A stretch of 64,000 bases of DNA, taken from Colius striatus (lineage: Eukaryota; Chordata; Aves; Coliiformes; Coliidae). Below the pieces are notes generated by a model, which saw only the letters and a program-made list of their open reading frames with translations, did not search any database and had not been told where the DNA came from. A program made the position numbers and the translations under genes. The DNA lies in contig NC_084773.1 in assembly GCF_028858725.1 (NCBI RefSeq), forward strand, positions 4,516,350 to 4,580,349. Direction: 5' to 3'. Shown here piece after piece: positions 22,501 to 34,528 of this stretch (within the stretch, counting starts at the first letter, position 1; each line of letters begins with the position of its first letter).

Positions 22501-25500
22501 AGGAGAGGAAAAGAAAGATGAGGAGAGGAAAGGAAAGCTTATTTTATGAAAAAGAAGCTGGCTTGCTTAACCTAATAAAATCAAGACAGGGGAATATCTG
22601 TCACTTATAAATATATAAAGGAAATAAATACTAGGAAGGTAGAATTGATTTAAACTAAAGGACAGCACATATAAACATTTCGAGCCATCCCTAAATTTAG
22701 GCTAGAAGCTGCATTTTAAAATCAGAGCAGTCAAATTCTGGAGCAGCTTCAAACGGAAACGGCAGGAACAGGAAATCCACCTGGTCTCTGGCCCAAGCGT
22801 GATCGGTTCCTTAAACAACAGGACACAGCTGGGAAGTAACAGGTCAGAGTCCACACAGCCTTCAGTGAGGAACTGTCATGCCAAGGCCTGGTGTTTCTAA
22901 CAACTGCTCATGGAGAGAGTACCAAGCACCAACACCCAACCCATGGCCATCCTGCTCCCAGCCAGTGTCTGCCAGGAGCTGGTGGGAACCTGCACAGCCT
23001 CACGCTGCCTGTCTGCAAAGGGGTCATATGATAGAGCAGGGACTGGATGCTTTAATCCAACTCCTGTTAAAAGGCCATTGTTTTGGTGTCAAAGGTGGCA
23101 GGAGAGGCTGCAAGGTGCCAAGCTGCTGTTAACCCTTCTGAGGAGGTGCAGCAAAGAGTTTTCATTTCCATGACACCTTCAGTCACCAGGAGAGCATCTT
23201 GCAGCGAGAAGCCTTGCTGTATGAGGAAGCTAGAAGGACAGCTCCAATAAATCCAACAGCTGGAACACCTGCCAGCTGCAACCACCCTCTGAGGACACCT
23301 CAATGCTTGACCAAGGCACCCACTCTGGATGACAAGTGAAAGGGAGGAAGGGGGTTTCTAATTGCCAGCAATACGGCAGCCACAAAGCTTTGCTGGCAAC
23401 TGGCTTTGGCCAACATGGAAACAAAGCTCTAAATTAAGACACCAGGTACCTTTTTTCACTGCTTTTCTGTCTGTCCACCTTTTCAGCTTGAGAACATGAA
23501 AATAAACTCACTCTTGTGCTTCACCATAAAAATCTCACCTGTTCTTAAGCAGCTTGGGGGTGGCAGGGAAACACTGGTGACAGCTCCCAGGAGCACATCC
23601 CTGATTGTGTGCAGAGCCCACATTTCTGTGCAGGAGTGCGTGCCTGGGGGCACTCCTCCGCCATGCTGCAGATGCCTGGCGTTGTTTCCATCCCACAACC
23701 AAGTTTGCAGAGAAAAGTATTTTGTCTACAGCCCTCAGGAATCTGCTAACAAGCAGGGAGAGGAGCTGAGAAGCAGCTTCAAGGCTATCCCCACCACGAT
23801 ACGAAGCCAGCCTAGAAATAATCGGCAGGAATTATCTAGAAATGAAGCAATCACACCTTCTTCAGGCTCCAGAAGGGAAGCTCCTGGGAGTCTGGGGGCA
23901 TGAACTGTCAGCTTTTTGTGTTTTTAAAGAAATTACAGCAAAGGTCTTCAAAATTGAAGAGGACTTAGTGTAGGCAGCCACATCTGATTGTAAACTCCAG
24001 CCTACTGTTTCATCTCAAAGGGCACAGCCCTTATTCTTTCTTATTAGGGTTTAAGTCCACCGGTTATAGCAAGATCCAGAAGTATTACACTGGACTGCTC
24101 TGGCTGAGAAATGCAAGGCAGCCTGAGAAAAAGACCTGAGCAACTTGCCCTGAACCTTGCCAGTAAAACAAAAATGCGCCCCAGCACCCAAAACTGCCCA
24201 CGCAGTTCTCACTAGCCAGGACTCAAATCCCCATAGCAAAAGCTGGTTGTGCTGGGCAGCCAACACACATCCTCTGCCAGAGAGAGACTTTCCACACACA
24301 CCAGCTAAGCCAGGCTGCCAATGGTGCCCTGGAGCCCGCTGCACTGCTGCAATCAATTTCAAGGTGAACAGATGCAACTTGGAAAAGCCCACAGATGAGC
24401 ATGAAAATCGCTCCCAGTGTTTGCTGAACTCCACACAACCAGCAGCTGTTGGGTCCCGCCCCAGCCCCCTCCATTTGAGGCTTTCAGGCATCTGTTGGTG
24501 TTGGCAAACAGGCCTTAACACCAAAGCAGCAGAGGTAGTGTTTGAAGCAATCGGGTGGCAGGGAATAATCTATCAGGGTCTTCCTGCAGCTACTGGAGCT
24601 ATCACTGATGACTTTTGCGCCAGGGAGAGGAGACAGTGGAAGCTGTGCTGTTACACAAACACTGAAAGTCATCATTGCCATCACAGCAGCTCTTAGACAG
24701 CACTAGAACAAGCCACTCCAATGCAGTCCCACACCAAAGCTATAATTTCCATAACACAAGATCTTGGGCTCACCACACCCGTCTGCCCTCTTGTAGCCCA
24801 GTGCTGTGCAGGTGCCCTCCACTCAGAACCAGGCTGTGCCTAAAGCAGGGCAGGTACCACTGCCTCCCATCCCAGCCAGCCTCCTCAGCCACAGTCAATG
24901 TCACAGCCTTTGCTTCAAAACCAGCCTGTCCTCTTCTTTGACTCCTCTACCCGGGGGCTTGCCCACCACCTTCCTCCTCCTCCCCATCTGACTGGCAGGA
25001 ACAGATGCATTCTTCACATTTTCTGCCTGCCACTGACACTGGCACCCTCCCTGGAGCCAGCCACATCATGTACCTGGGCTGAGATAATTGCATGACAGTA
25101 TGCAGAGCAAAACCAAACCTTCCTTCAAGGAGAAGCTCAGATGTCAGACTTGCTCCCGACTTGCTCTCCATCTCCCTCTGATCTTCTGAGACACACCAGA
25201 ATATTTCATGTTTTCTAAAAACTATTTTTCATGTTTGCTCTCTTGAAAAAATATCCCAAATTGGAAGGTATCTCTGTTTTGTTTTAGAAGCCAGACTTTC
25301 TGAACTTTCCATGATCCAAGCAAACAGATGCTAAGGCGACGACTTCTCAGCACCTCCCCAAGAAAGGAGTAAAGATGAGCAAGCGTGTGTTCTCGGTGTG
25401 CCTACCCTCCTCTAGGCTATTTGGACACTTTTTTGCCCTTAAGATAAAATTCCACAGCTCAGTTTTCCAGCTTCTACAGTGCCAGTGGTGTGAGGTTGAG

Positions 25501-26267
25501 ACACACAAGGAGAAAGGCTCCCATCTTTCCCAAGAGGGCTTAGGGACCAGGTCAGGGGAGACTGTGTACAAGGAGAGCCCAGAGCCCCGCTGTCAGAACA
25601 AAGTCTATTTGTCTAGCAATGTTTTGTTACCACAGTGAAACCAACTCCCTGAGCCACAGAGCAGCTGCCTCAGGGAATTCACAGCTCCCCAGAGCCCGAG
25701 GCAACAACTTATCAATGTGCCCAGCATTCCAGGACAGAGTATCTCACAGTTTAAACACAGCCAACAAACCCCAGCAGTCATCTTGGAGAAGTCTCCTCTC
25801 TTCACTGCAGAAAGGAACTTTGCCACGAGGTGAGGACTTCAATTACTTTTTAAGCAAACCCTTTCCCCTTAGCCCTGCAAAAGCTGAAGGCTGCTTCACA
25901 GCAACCCCCATGACCCAGCCTATTACTCACTTGACTCCTGCGAGAACATAACGGCAAACGAGCCTCAGGAAATGCCATTTCTCACCTGGACAATTTCTCC
26001 ATTGGAAGCAATTAAATCTGTGGGGATGGAGACTCTGAAGAAGCGTCCCACCACGGCAGAGCTGTCGGGTATGCCCACCACGGCCGGCACCGGCTCCCGC
26101 AGCTCCGACAGCACCGAGTGCATGGAGGCCTCCAGCTGGTTTTCCCAGTCCCGAACCACTTCTGCCGGCTGGCTGGGCCAGTGGCACTGAGCAGAGGCTG
26201 CCAGCAGCAGCACGGGGAGCCAAGTCCTCCCCAGGAAAGGGGGCTGCAGGACGCATCCAACAGTCAT
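10526..26267 (-). CDS. DAG1: DAG1, dystroglycan precursor (alpha/beta), with one frameshift in the sequence as given
   Basis: Receptor linking laminin, agrin and other matrix proteins to dystrophin and the cytoskeleton. Two coding exons, 26267-25986 (94 codons) and 12935-10526. Ignoring one extra base, the product is 896 residues against 895 in human. The signal peptide is about residues 1-26, then [20 protein letters not shown] opens the N-terminal Ig-like domain. Furin site KRMRR is at 307-311, and the matriglycan anchor motif ATPTP follows at 315-319. A Thr/Pro-rich mucin region, a cadherin-like domain and a SEA module come next, with the autocleavage bond G654|S655 in [10 protein letters not shown] single membrane span lies at about 754-776 (10889-10957), followed by a basic RKKRKGK anchor and the C-terminal PPPY dystrophin/WW ligand. 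In the run of eight A at 11180-11173 (transcript sense) the frame slips; seven A would restore SKKIADDSG. As written, the frame closes after residue 684, before the membrane span. Confidence 0.96.
10889..10957 (-). other. DAG1: DAG1 transmembrane segment
   Basis: Encodes the hydrophobic stretch [20 protein letters not shown] and adjacent residues, followed by RKKRKGK. It is preceded by the acidic SSEDD juxtamembrane sequence seen in human beta-dystroglycan. Confidence 0.95.
20290..20437. promoter_or_regulatory. Candidate enhancer: AP-1, three GATA sites, E-box
   Basis: Motifs read directly: TGAGTCA (AP-1) at 20290-20296, AGATAAG at 20385-20391, CAGCTG (E-box) at 20409-20414, and two CTTATC (GATA on the minus strand) at 20419-20424 and 20432-20437. 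The last two GATA sites are 13 bp apart. Function is inference only. Confidence 0.3.
22300..22790 (+). mobile_element. Old CR1/L3-type LINE fragment
   Basis: A degenerate 3' part of a CR1-superfamily LINE. In the plus direction it reads like the end of the reverse-transcriptase [17 protein letters not shown], where live CR1 has LYRALVRPHLEYCV. Downstream stretches such as GAGGTACAGGAGACAGC.ACAAAGATG and TTTAAACTAAAGGACA match the conserved CR1/L3 tail as remembered. It has many changes, so it is much older than the CR1 copy at 54.5 kb. The ends are approximate. Confidence 0.65.
22497..22538. repeat. Purine-rich tandem duplication
   Basis: Two adjacent copies of a 20-21-base unit, AGATGAGGAGAGGAAAGGAA and a one-base variant, inside the old LINE fragment. 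Confidence 0.7.
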
Positions 26268-26353
26268 TCTTCCCGGCGGCCTCGGTGGCGGTGCTCCAGC
26301 CGGAAAGGGGACCACAGGGGATCTGCAGGCACGGCAGGGGATCCACTGCTCCT

Positions 26354-26368
26354 TCACAGCAGCCTCAT
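26354..26368 (-). CDS. Short upstream ORF (4 codons) in DAG1 exon 2 leader
   Basis: ATG at 26368-26366 followed by three codons and TGA (26356-26354), encoding MRLL. It lies 86 bases before the DAG1 start codon. Three possible acceptors (AG ending at 26387, 26379 or 26370) would all keep it in the mRNA. The main ATG has A at -3 and remains accessible to reinitiation. Translation is not shown. Confidence 0.4.
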
Positions 26369-29300
26369 CCTAGGAGTCCTGGGAACCTGGGTAAACAGAG
26401 GAAACCCAATCAGCACGTTAATTACCATAGCCAAGCCAGACAGGTAACACACAGACCTCCTCGCAATGGACTTGGGCTACCTGCCACGCTGCCCTTTGTT
26501 CCAGCTTTGATTTGACTGCCAAGAGTTACCAGCACCACTAAAGAGAGCAGCAGCTTCTCAGCTCCTCTTCTGACATACAATATCTCTTGAAAAACGAGAT
26601 GCTCCTGCTTTTCCATGCACACAACCATGTTTCTGCCGCTCTGGACCCACAGATAGTTGCAGCTACGGAGCTGAGGCAGATACAACCAAAACAAGAGCAC
26701 AGCAGTGATACGTGACTTTCAAGGCAGGCTGAAGCCAGGCTGGGGCATCAGTAGGTTTAAATGCCAGTCAGTCAGTATGAAGGTCTCCAGAGACCTTCAG
26801 TACTCCAAAGTTGCCACCCCGACAGATATTTCTGATCCTCTGACCCACATGCCTGGCTTTCCAGCCAGGTCTCCTCTCAGTTCCAGCTTTGCCTATTAGA
26901 GTGTTGATTTGGGGACAGCAATATGCACCCCGAAAGTACATACTGTGTCCCACGCTGCTACCTGCTGTCCTGGTCCCTCCTGCCTGCACAGCCTGCCTGT
27001 CCACATACTCTGCCAAGAACCACCTCCAGCTCTTCCTCGCTGTGTTTTCTTCTTTCCCTTGCTTCCTGTCCATCCCCACCCTTTCTCTGATCCCCTGGAT
27101 CACAGCTTCTCCTTTCTCTTCTCTCTTCCTTTGTGTGTTCAGCCACGGCACACAAGAGTTATGGATCTGCACACACCCTCATGTTTCTCCTCACAGCCCG
27201 TTTGCCGGAGAGCAAAAGAGTTCATGAAAGAGGACGGAGCCCTTTGGGACCCCAGAGGAGGGTCCACTCTGGCATCTCAGTTTGCAGCTAGCACAGCCCT
27301 CTAACTCATCTGTGGTACTGAGCAGGGCAGTGGAATAAGCAGGACTGGAGGACAGACACATTGACCAAGTGGGAGTTGCTCAGCCCCCAGCAGCACACGG
27401 GACTGGGTTCCCTTGGGCCAGGCACTCTCATATCCTGAACTAATTCCTTCCAGGCTGAGAGAGAAGTGGCTCTGCATTCCCAAAGCAAATCCAGCACACT
27501 GAGCACAGTCAGTGTGTCCTCTGAACACAGCTCAGATTTATTTTAGCCTGTTCCAGCTGTGTTGTATGATGCACATCAGGCCATCCCAAGACACCCTGGA
27601 GCTGGACTGGCTGGGAAGGGAAATCCCACCGCTTCTTGCCATTGCAGAGCTCTCGGGGCAGCAGGACAGCAAGACCTGCTGTGCTGTGGCCAGGCAAGTA
27701 CATATTGCCCACCATGGGCTTGCAGAAGCAGGCAGAGGGCCTGCCCACACAGGCAACTAAGCCCAAGGTTACCACAGCAGGCTCTAGGGATAATAAGAGA
27801 GAGAAAAATTGTTTGCTCATCCTAAAACCTCTACTTTAGAGAAGCTGAGAGGCAGTGTGCAAGGACTAGCACAGCCTCACCCCTTGGTGGGCCTTTTCAC
27901 AATAAACCACTCGTGCAGAGGGGCTGACACCTCCTATCCCAAGGTAATGGGCCCAGCATGCACAGTTGTTGCTGGCCATGAGGGCTGTGGGTAACAGAAG
28001 CTACTGGCTGAATGTAATAACCCCTGTCTGTAGCATCTAGAGGCAGATATCCAATCTGATCACTGCCAGTTGCAGAAAACCAGCCTCAAGTGAAAGGCAA
28101 GAGAGACTGTAGAGGCAGAATAATATCACTGCAAACCACAGCACAGATGGGAGGAAGGCTGGTGTGAGATGCCAGCACCAGGAGAAAGCTCATTCCCCTG
28201 CTGCTTTTGTCCCCTGAACCGAACAGGACAGGAATACAGCAGATGAAGCAACAGGGAAGCCAAGGCCAGGCTCTTCCCAAGGCAAGTGAGCATGCTGTGG
28301 GCTTCACCAGGATGAAGTGCCTGAGAGTTGCTTCCCCAGAGGTTATCATCATGAAAGATGAAGGGGCTGAACAGCTAAGGACAGGTCAGACTCTGTACAG
28401 GGCACATCTACCAGCTCCCTGCATGGTCAGACAGAGGAGGATCCGACAGAGTCCAACTGACTGTGGTTGAACATAGAGTCACCTCAAAAAGTCGATGACT
28501 ACCACAGAAGATGTCTGGTGGGGGATATCCAAGAGGCTGTGTGAATGTGCTACACTGATGGAGGAGACCTCTGCAAGAGGCTGAGGAGGTCGCTGGTCAT
28601 CACAGCAGGAAAATGAGGGACCCTCATCCCTGCAGAAAGAGGAACCACCTCCAGCCTCTGTGGAGCCAGGGTGTGGACACTGCAATGACGATGTCTTGTC
28701 CCACGAGCTGCCTCTCCTGAAGCCTGCTCATTGCAAAGCCCTGCTGCATGAGGGACGAGAAGCAACCCCACAGCAAGCACAGGCAGGACCAGAGACCTTG
28801 CAGCTGGGGGAGGAATATGGCAGCAGCAGAATTCAGCAGCCCTGTGGCTGCTACAGGCCTGAGATGCTATCAGCATGAAAATGTGGCTGCCTCTCACAGC
28901 TGCACTAAGCCTCCACACCTTAGCAGAGGAGAAATACCTCAGACAACCAGACAGACACCTGGCATACAACCACACAGAGCTGCAAAGGCACCTGGAGAGG
29001 TTCAGCACCCTCTGCCTGTGTCATGGCTACAGCAGAGCTGGTGCATGAGCCTGGTACAGCTCTGTGGGGCTCAGCCAAATGACGTGATACGGCCTGGAGC
29101 GGTTTTGTTGGACAAAGAGGAGTATGTGGGCAGAAGGGAGCTGGTTCTTGATATCTGGGACAAGCAGGAGAGGAAGATTAAGTCATCACCCCTTTCAGAA
29201 ACAATTACTGGAGCAGGCAACAAACCCTGCCCATCTGATATGTACGTGCCACTCAGCCAAGCCACTCACACACTGGTCATTACGATCTCGTGTGACACTT

Positions 29301-32300
29301 GCACGTCACAAGAACTCAGAATTCCACTTTAGGGGAACTACAGAAGAACAGCCCCAGCACAGGGAAGCAGAGCACACAGGAGGGATAGCAGGAATTCGGC
29401 AGCTGGCAACCAAAAATCCAGAAGAGCTGAGAATAAACTTGCAGCATAGAAAACACCTCTTAACACAGCTCCACCTCACCAAACAATCGACAGAAGCTGA
29501 AGCAGTGCCAGCCCCTCGCCCTGTGTGCTAAGGAGGAAAGGCAGGGTGGTTCAGCTCTACAGAGAGCTGGAACACAGCGTTGCTCTGCACTGCAGGGCCC
29601 ATGTGGGCTATGCCTCAAGGTAGAATGCTCTTTGGCACAGGAAATCCTCTGCCTAAAAGCCAGGCTGGAACAAGCACTGGAGACCCAGGTGGTGCCTCTG
29701 TTAAGGGCAGGATCCCAGACCCGCCTATTTGAGACATCACCCCAGCTGTATGCAGGAAAAGTCCGTTTTCTGGATCATTGTCTATGACCAACAAGTGGCA
29801 CAGAGCTGGAGCTCTACGGGACCAAAAGTCTCAACACATCACAGCTTCCCAGAAGCTCAAAACAGGGCCAAAACCCAAACACAGATGGTGTTCTGTAGGT
29901 GGTCTTCCGCTGATCTCTGAGAAGCATCAGGCCGTAGGGCTGACTGACTCAGACTTTCAAGTTAGGAGGGAAGGCTGGACCACCCCAGCTTCTCCACATG
30001 GCACAGTGCTCCTTGTTCCAGCAGGATCTGTACTGCCCAGGTTCGCAGAACAAACACAAAGGTTCAGGTTAGTCCTGAATTTCAGGATGTTTCATTCTGT
30101 CTGATCTTCTGAAAGAACTGACTTTATCCTCATGCTTCTGTGAGAGCTCTTTTGGTTTCAACTTTGAGCCTCCAGAGCATTGGATGAAACATCAAAGTTA
30201 GCATCAACATCTGCTTCAGTCCTAGTGCTCGTTGCACGTGCCAATGCTGATGCCTGATCTCCAGTGCCAAGCCTTCCATCTCAGAGACGTGGAACTGGGC
30301 CTGCTTGCTGAAGTCATGTTGATAGTGATGTTGCACCTGATACGATGCCGACTTGTCAAGACAATGCTGGAGCTTGCACCGCCTCCATGCAGCTACAAGG
30401 CCCACTAGCAAGTTAAGGACATGCTCTGCCTTCATTGTTCAGAACTGCAGAACAGTGCAGACAGAAGATAGAGCTGAAAAGAAGGACTAAGAGAAGGACA
30501 GAGTAGCTACTCCCAGCCACGCACCTTCCCAGAGACCTTTCCTCCTGCACACTGCAGAATCAGGCCAGGGGAGGCATCCCAGCAGCAGAAATGTGGCTGC
30601 TCTACAAATCTCTCTTCTTCTGTGGCTGATTACACCACCACTTCAGCAAGAACCAGTGAAAGTGAAGTCTCCATCCAGCTGTGCCTAATCCAATTGCTCA
30701 AGCACACAATCACATCACTGGGCTGCGGTAATTAGTCACTGTCAGCACATGAGTGCCACTGAGCCTAGCACACAGCAAGCTCAGGTAACCGCCATGCAGT
30801 TCTCTACTCCAGATTAGAAGGTATTTAGGACAGTTGGGAGAAATCCCACTTACCTGATTGCTTATTTACCATCTCCTCATTAAAGAAAGCATTATATGAG
30901 TGGCCTTTCTCTAAGGAAGCAAGCTGAGACTCTGCTAAAAAGGGCCAGTGCAACTTTCCAGAACAAAGCTATTGTCTCTGCAAAGATCTCCCGTGCGTGT
31001 TCCCACAGGAGGATCTCTGGGCAAGTCCTGTCAGCTCCTGCGTGTCTGCATGTCAAGGCAGCGAGCAGGGGAATGATGAAACGCGGCGGCACCGGCCAGG
31101 CACACAAAGGTGGCACTTTGCCGGACATGCTCCCCGCTCCAAAGCACGACAGCCAGGGTGCCAGTCCGGCGGCACGGTGTCGGCAGAGGAGGATGGTGCT
31201 GTGTGACATGGCCGTGCCGTGCCAAAGGAGCCCAGCGAGGGAGAAGCAGCTTGGAGGCAGCACGTCTGGCCACAGCAGCCCATCACCAAGTTTATAAAGT
31301 AATAGACACGGTCCACTCAAGACTAAGAACGTGTCAGTCTGTGAGCCTGACCCATCATGTGCCAAAAAACACCCTGGAGCGTGAAATTTAGGAAACAGTA
31401 AGAGTTTCTGCACTTGCCTGGCTCCGGATGTACCCTGAAACAAAGGCAGCAGCCCCCTCAACAGCCTGCTTTATACGCTACAGGGACGGGCTGCACGTGA
31501 CTCTGGGATTATTTCCAACTTCAAAGGCTTCAGCCACGTATGTTGGCAGAAGATGACACTGCTGTGCCCAGGATGTGTTATGGAAAGGGACATGCAGGAG
31601 GACAACTGCACAGATGCATTCCTCACGCACAGACTAACCAGCTGCTGGAGGGAACAGGCAAGCAGAGGCAGGAAGGCTCACTGCTAGCCACAGCTCCCTG
31701 CTCTGCTGAGCTCAGGACACCTGCACTAACCAGGCAGCCACAGGGATGGGGCTTTACAGCGGGACTGGTTGTCTCTGTAAAAGACAAGTTCACTCACAAG
31801 TTTTTAGCTTAATGCTGCAGTCACAACTGCTGAAAGAGTCGTGTATGCATCAAAACCAAAGGAACAGGCAGCTTGCCGTCAGAGATCAGACTGCAAGAGA
31901 AAGCTGCCTCAGTGGAGAACCCCCAGATCCATGCTCCTGAAGCCCTGGGTACCCCTTCCACCCTCTACCCCACAGCCAGTCAACAAGCTTGTCATCATTA
32001 GCTGGTCACCCCAGAGACCATCAACCCAGGAGGTACAAATCAAGCTGTACTTGATTCTTCACCCTAAAGTTCTGTTTCAACGCTCTTCTACAGCTATACC
32101 CACCCTGTATTGTCACCAACTTGGTGACAATAGAACTGACACCCAGCTCAAAGGACATATGCACAAAAAAGATGCTGCTTCCAGTCTCGCCCCTTCTCGT
32201 ATTTCTGCACTGCTCATCTCCAGCACATCTGATGTCAGCAACAGGAAACCCTGACGCTGAAAAACAGGCTAGGGGAAACAAAAAAACCAACCCAAACAAA

Positions 32301-34514
32301 CCCAAAACAGCCATGCTAAAAGTGCTTGTTGGGCAGGGAAACAAGCAGCACCCTCCTGCTGGCAGTGAACGCAGCTGTGAACTGTCACTGACTTGTTTCA
32401 AGTCACACATGCCACAGGCAGCTTGGTGAAGCTCGTACGGGAAGTGGTCACAGCAAGAGACACCACACAGTGGTTTTGATTCTGCTGGAGTAAGCACCAA
32501 AATGTTTCACTCTCTTGTTGCTAAGAGGGAGCTTTCTACTACCCTTAATTACTTTTTCTTTGAAAACTACAACTTCTGTGCCACCAAGAAGGGACGCAGC
32601 CTTCCCACAGCCCTCTCATGTCTCTCCTTGGCCAACAAACCCTGCTCGAGGTTGTCCCCCAGCCTGGGACCAGAGATACTGGTGCCTCTACTCTCATGAC
32701 AGACAGCAGAGTGCTGAGCCAGCAGCCAGGGGAAGCTGGACTGCTTCAGAGACCACACGGGGTTTGTGCTCCTCAGGACGTGTGACCTGTGGCGCTTCCT
32801 GGGGAGGCAGCTCCCACACAGAAGAGATGCAACATTTCCCTTTTCTCCCTTAGGCTGCATCTGCCTGTCTGAAAGCTGGGCCATTACATTGCCCTTCCCA
32901 ACTGGGGACTCTTGATCCCAGGAAGGCTTCTTTCCCTAGGAGAGGTAAGTACTGAGGATATGCTCCCAGTAGCCCTCCCTCCAGCAAGGGCTGTGCAGGG
33001 GAGACACGGCCCTGGCAGCCACTGGCAGGGACACTCCTGCAGAGGCATGTGCATGGGGCACTGCAGAAGCACAGAGGACTCCAGAGCCCTTCTGTCAGAT
33101 GGACACTGAGTGTGTTTTTCTTCCCCTGCAGAGCACATTTCCCCTGCAAGGCACGGCAATAAGAGGCAAGCACTTTCCCCAGGCTCCTGCAGCCCCAGGG
33201 AGGCAGGAGAGGATGAGGATGGTGCCCACAAGTGCCTCTCAACTACGCACTTGCACGCTGACCAGACATATGCTGGAAGACCATATGGATGTCCCACTGC
33301 TTGTCAGTCCTGCTCCAGTGGCCCCTCGCAGCCTGTGCGTGCTGCTTGCCCTGTGTTTGAGCTGTGCCTGGAGCAGCTGCTGGGCCTGACCCGTGACAGT
33401 GACCAGCAGCTGCAGATCTTGGCTAGGTGAGACTCCTGACTCTTTGATGGAAATTTCAGCAACCACAATCAATCTCTTCCTCCCACTTTGTTATTCCCAG
33501 ACAGCCAACTCAGATCGTATCTTCAAGTGCATTCAGTTGAAAGGAAACTCAGATATTATCTCCCCAAGTATTTAGAAGGACTTGGAGAGCATTTTTTCCT
33601 CTATAATTACAAACATCACAGCCAGGTAGAACTGCCATTTCCCTGGCTGCTGGCAGAAAGTAAATTGGGATAGAAACACCCACCAGCAAGCTGAAGTAGG
33701 GGAATAGCTTCACCAGATGGTTTGCATCCTGCAAGCAAGTCCCATCTTGAGGGAGGGCTGGTGGGGAAAGGCACTGAGGATCAAAGGCACAAAATTGATC
33801 TTTCCTGGAGGAACAAAGTGGGAAGCACTGGGACATGAGGGTGATGGGAAACAAGAGCCCACACACTCCTCGAACAGGAGGACCACAACACAAAATAATC
33901 CAAATCAGGCTCAAACCCAAAGAAAATGAGAGTTTTCCCACTGGGGTTGGGAACATGAACATTAAAGGTCTGTGTGGGTTAAAAAAAATGGGTGGGATTG
34001 GGACAATTTTCTCAAAGGCAGAGTTAGCAAGGCAGCATTCCTGGCTCTAGCAGCATTCCTGGCTCCAGAAGCACTCCGTGACAGATAGCAGGATCCTGGG
34101 ACAGCGCACAGGGAAATGCTGACTCGCATTCCTCTCCAGGCACCTTCTCCCAGGGCTGTTCTTGGAAAGGGCATCCAGACTAAATATCCAGCTGCAGTGG
34201 GGCTGAGCGAGGAGCTGTGCCAAAGGGCATGTGGTTTACCAGGGCTTTGGCTTCATGTGGGTTTCCAGTGCGTAGCCAGCTAGAGCACCCCTCTCAAAAC
34301 TACTTGTAATTCCTGGTTTTATTTGGAAACAGAGTGTAAGAATAACAGATAATTCTGTGTTTAAGAGAGTGCATGCTAAAGCTAGTGCTCAAATCTACAG
34401 GAAATTAATCTACAAAAGGTTTAAACAAACAAAAAGACAGGACTAAGCTCTTTCCATACAAATGCCATAAAAATGTGTATTTTGGCAATAAACACCACAA
34501 GCATGTACACAAAT

Positions 34515-34528
34515 ACACACACACACAC
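34515..34528. repeat. (AC)7 microsatellite
   Basis: Seven perfect AC dinucleotides, flanked by ACAC-containing sequence upstream. Confidence 0.9.

Larger units (their letters stand above)
12936..25985 (-). other. DAG1 intron 2 (13 kb)
   Basis: Runs from the GTGAG donor after 25986 to the TAG acceptor before 12935, between the signal-peptide exon and the large terminal exon. I saw no protein-like open frame, tRNA or rRNA in it. It holds a degenerate CR1/L3-type LINE at about 22300-22790, a duplicated purine-rich unit at 22497-22538, and a cluster of AP-1, GATA and E-box motifs at 20290-20437. The rest is unremarkable single-copy DNA. Confidence 0.85.
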
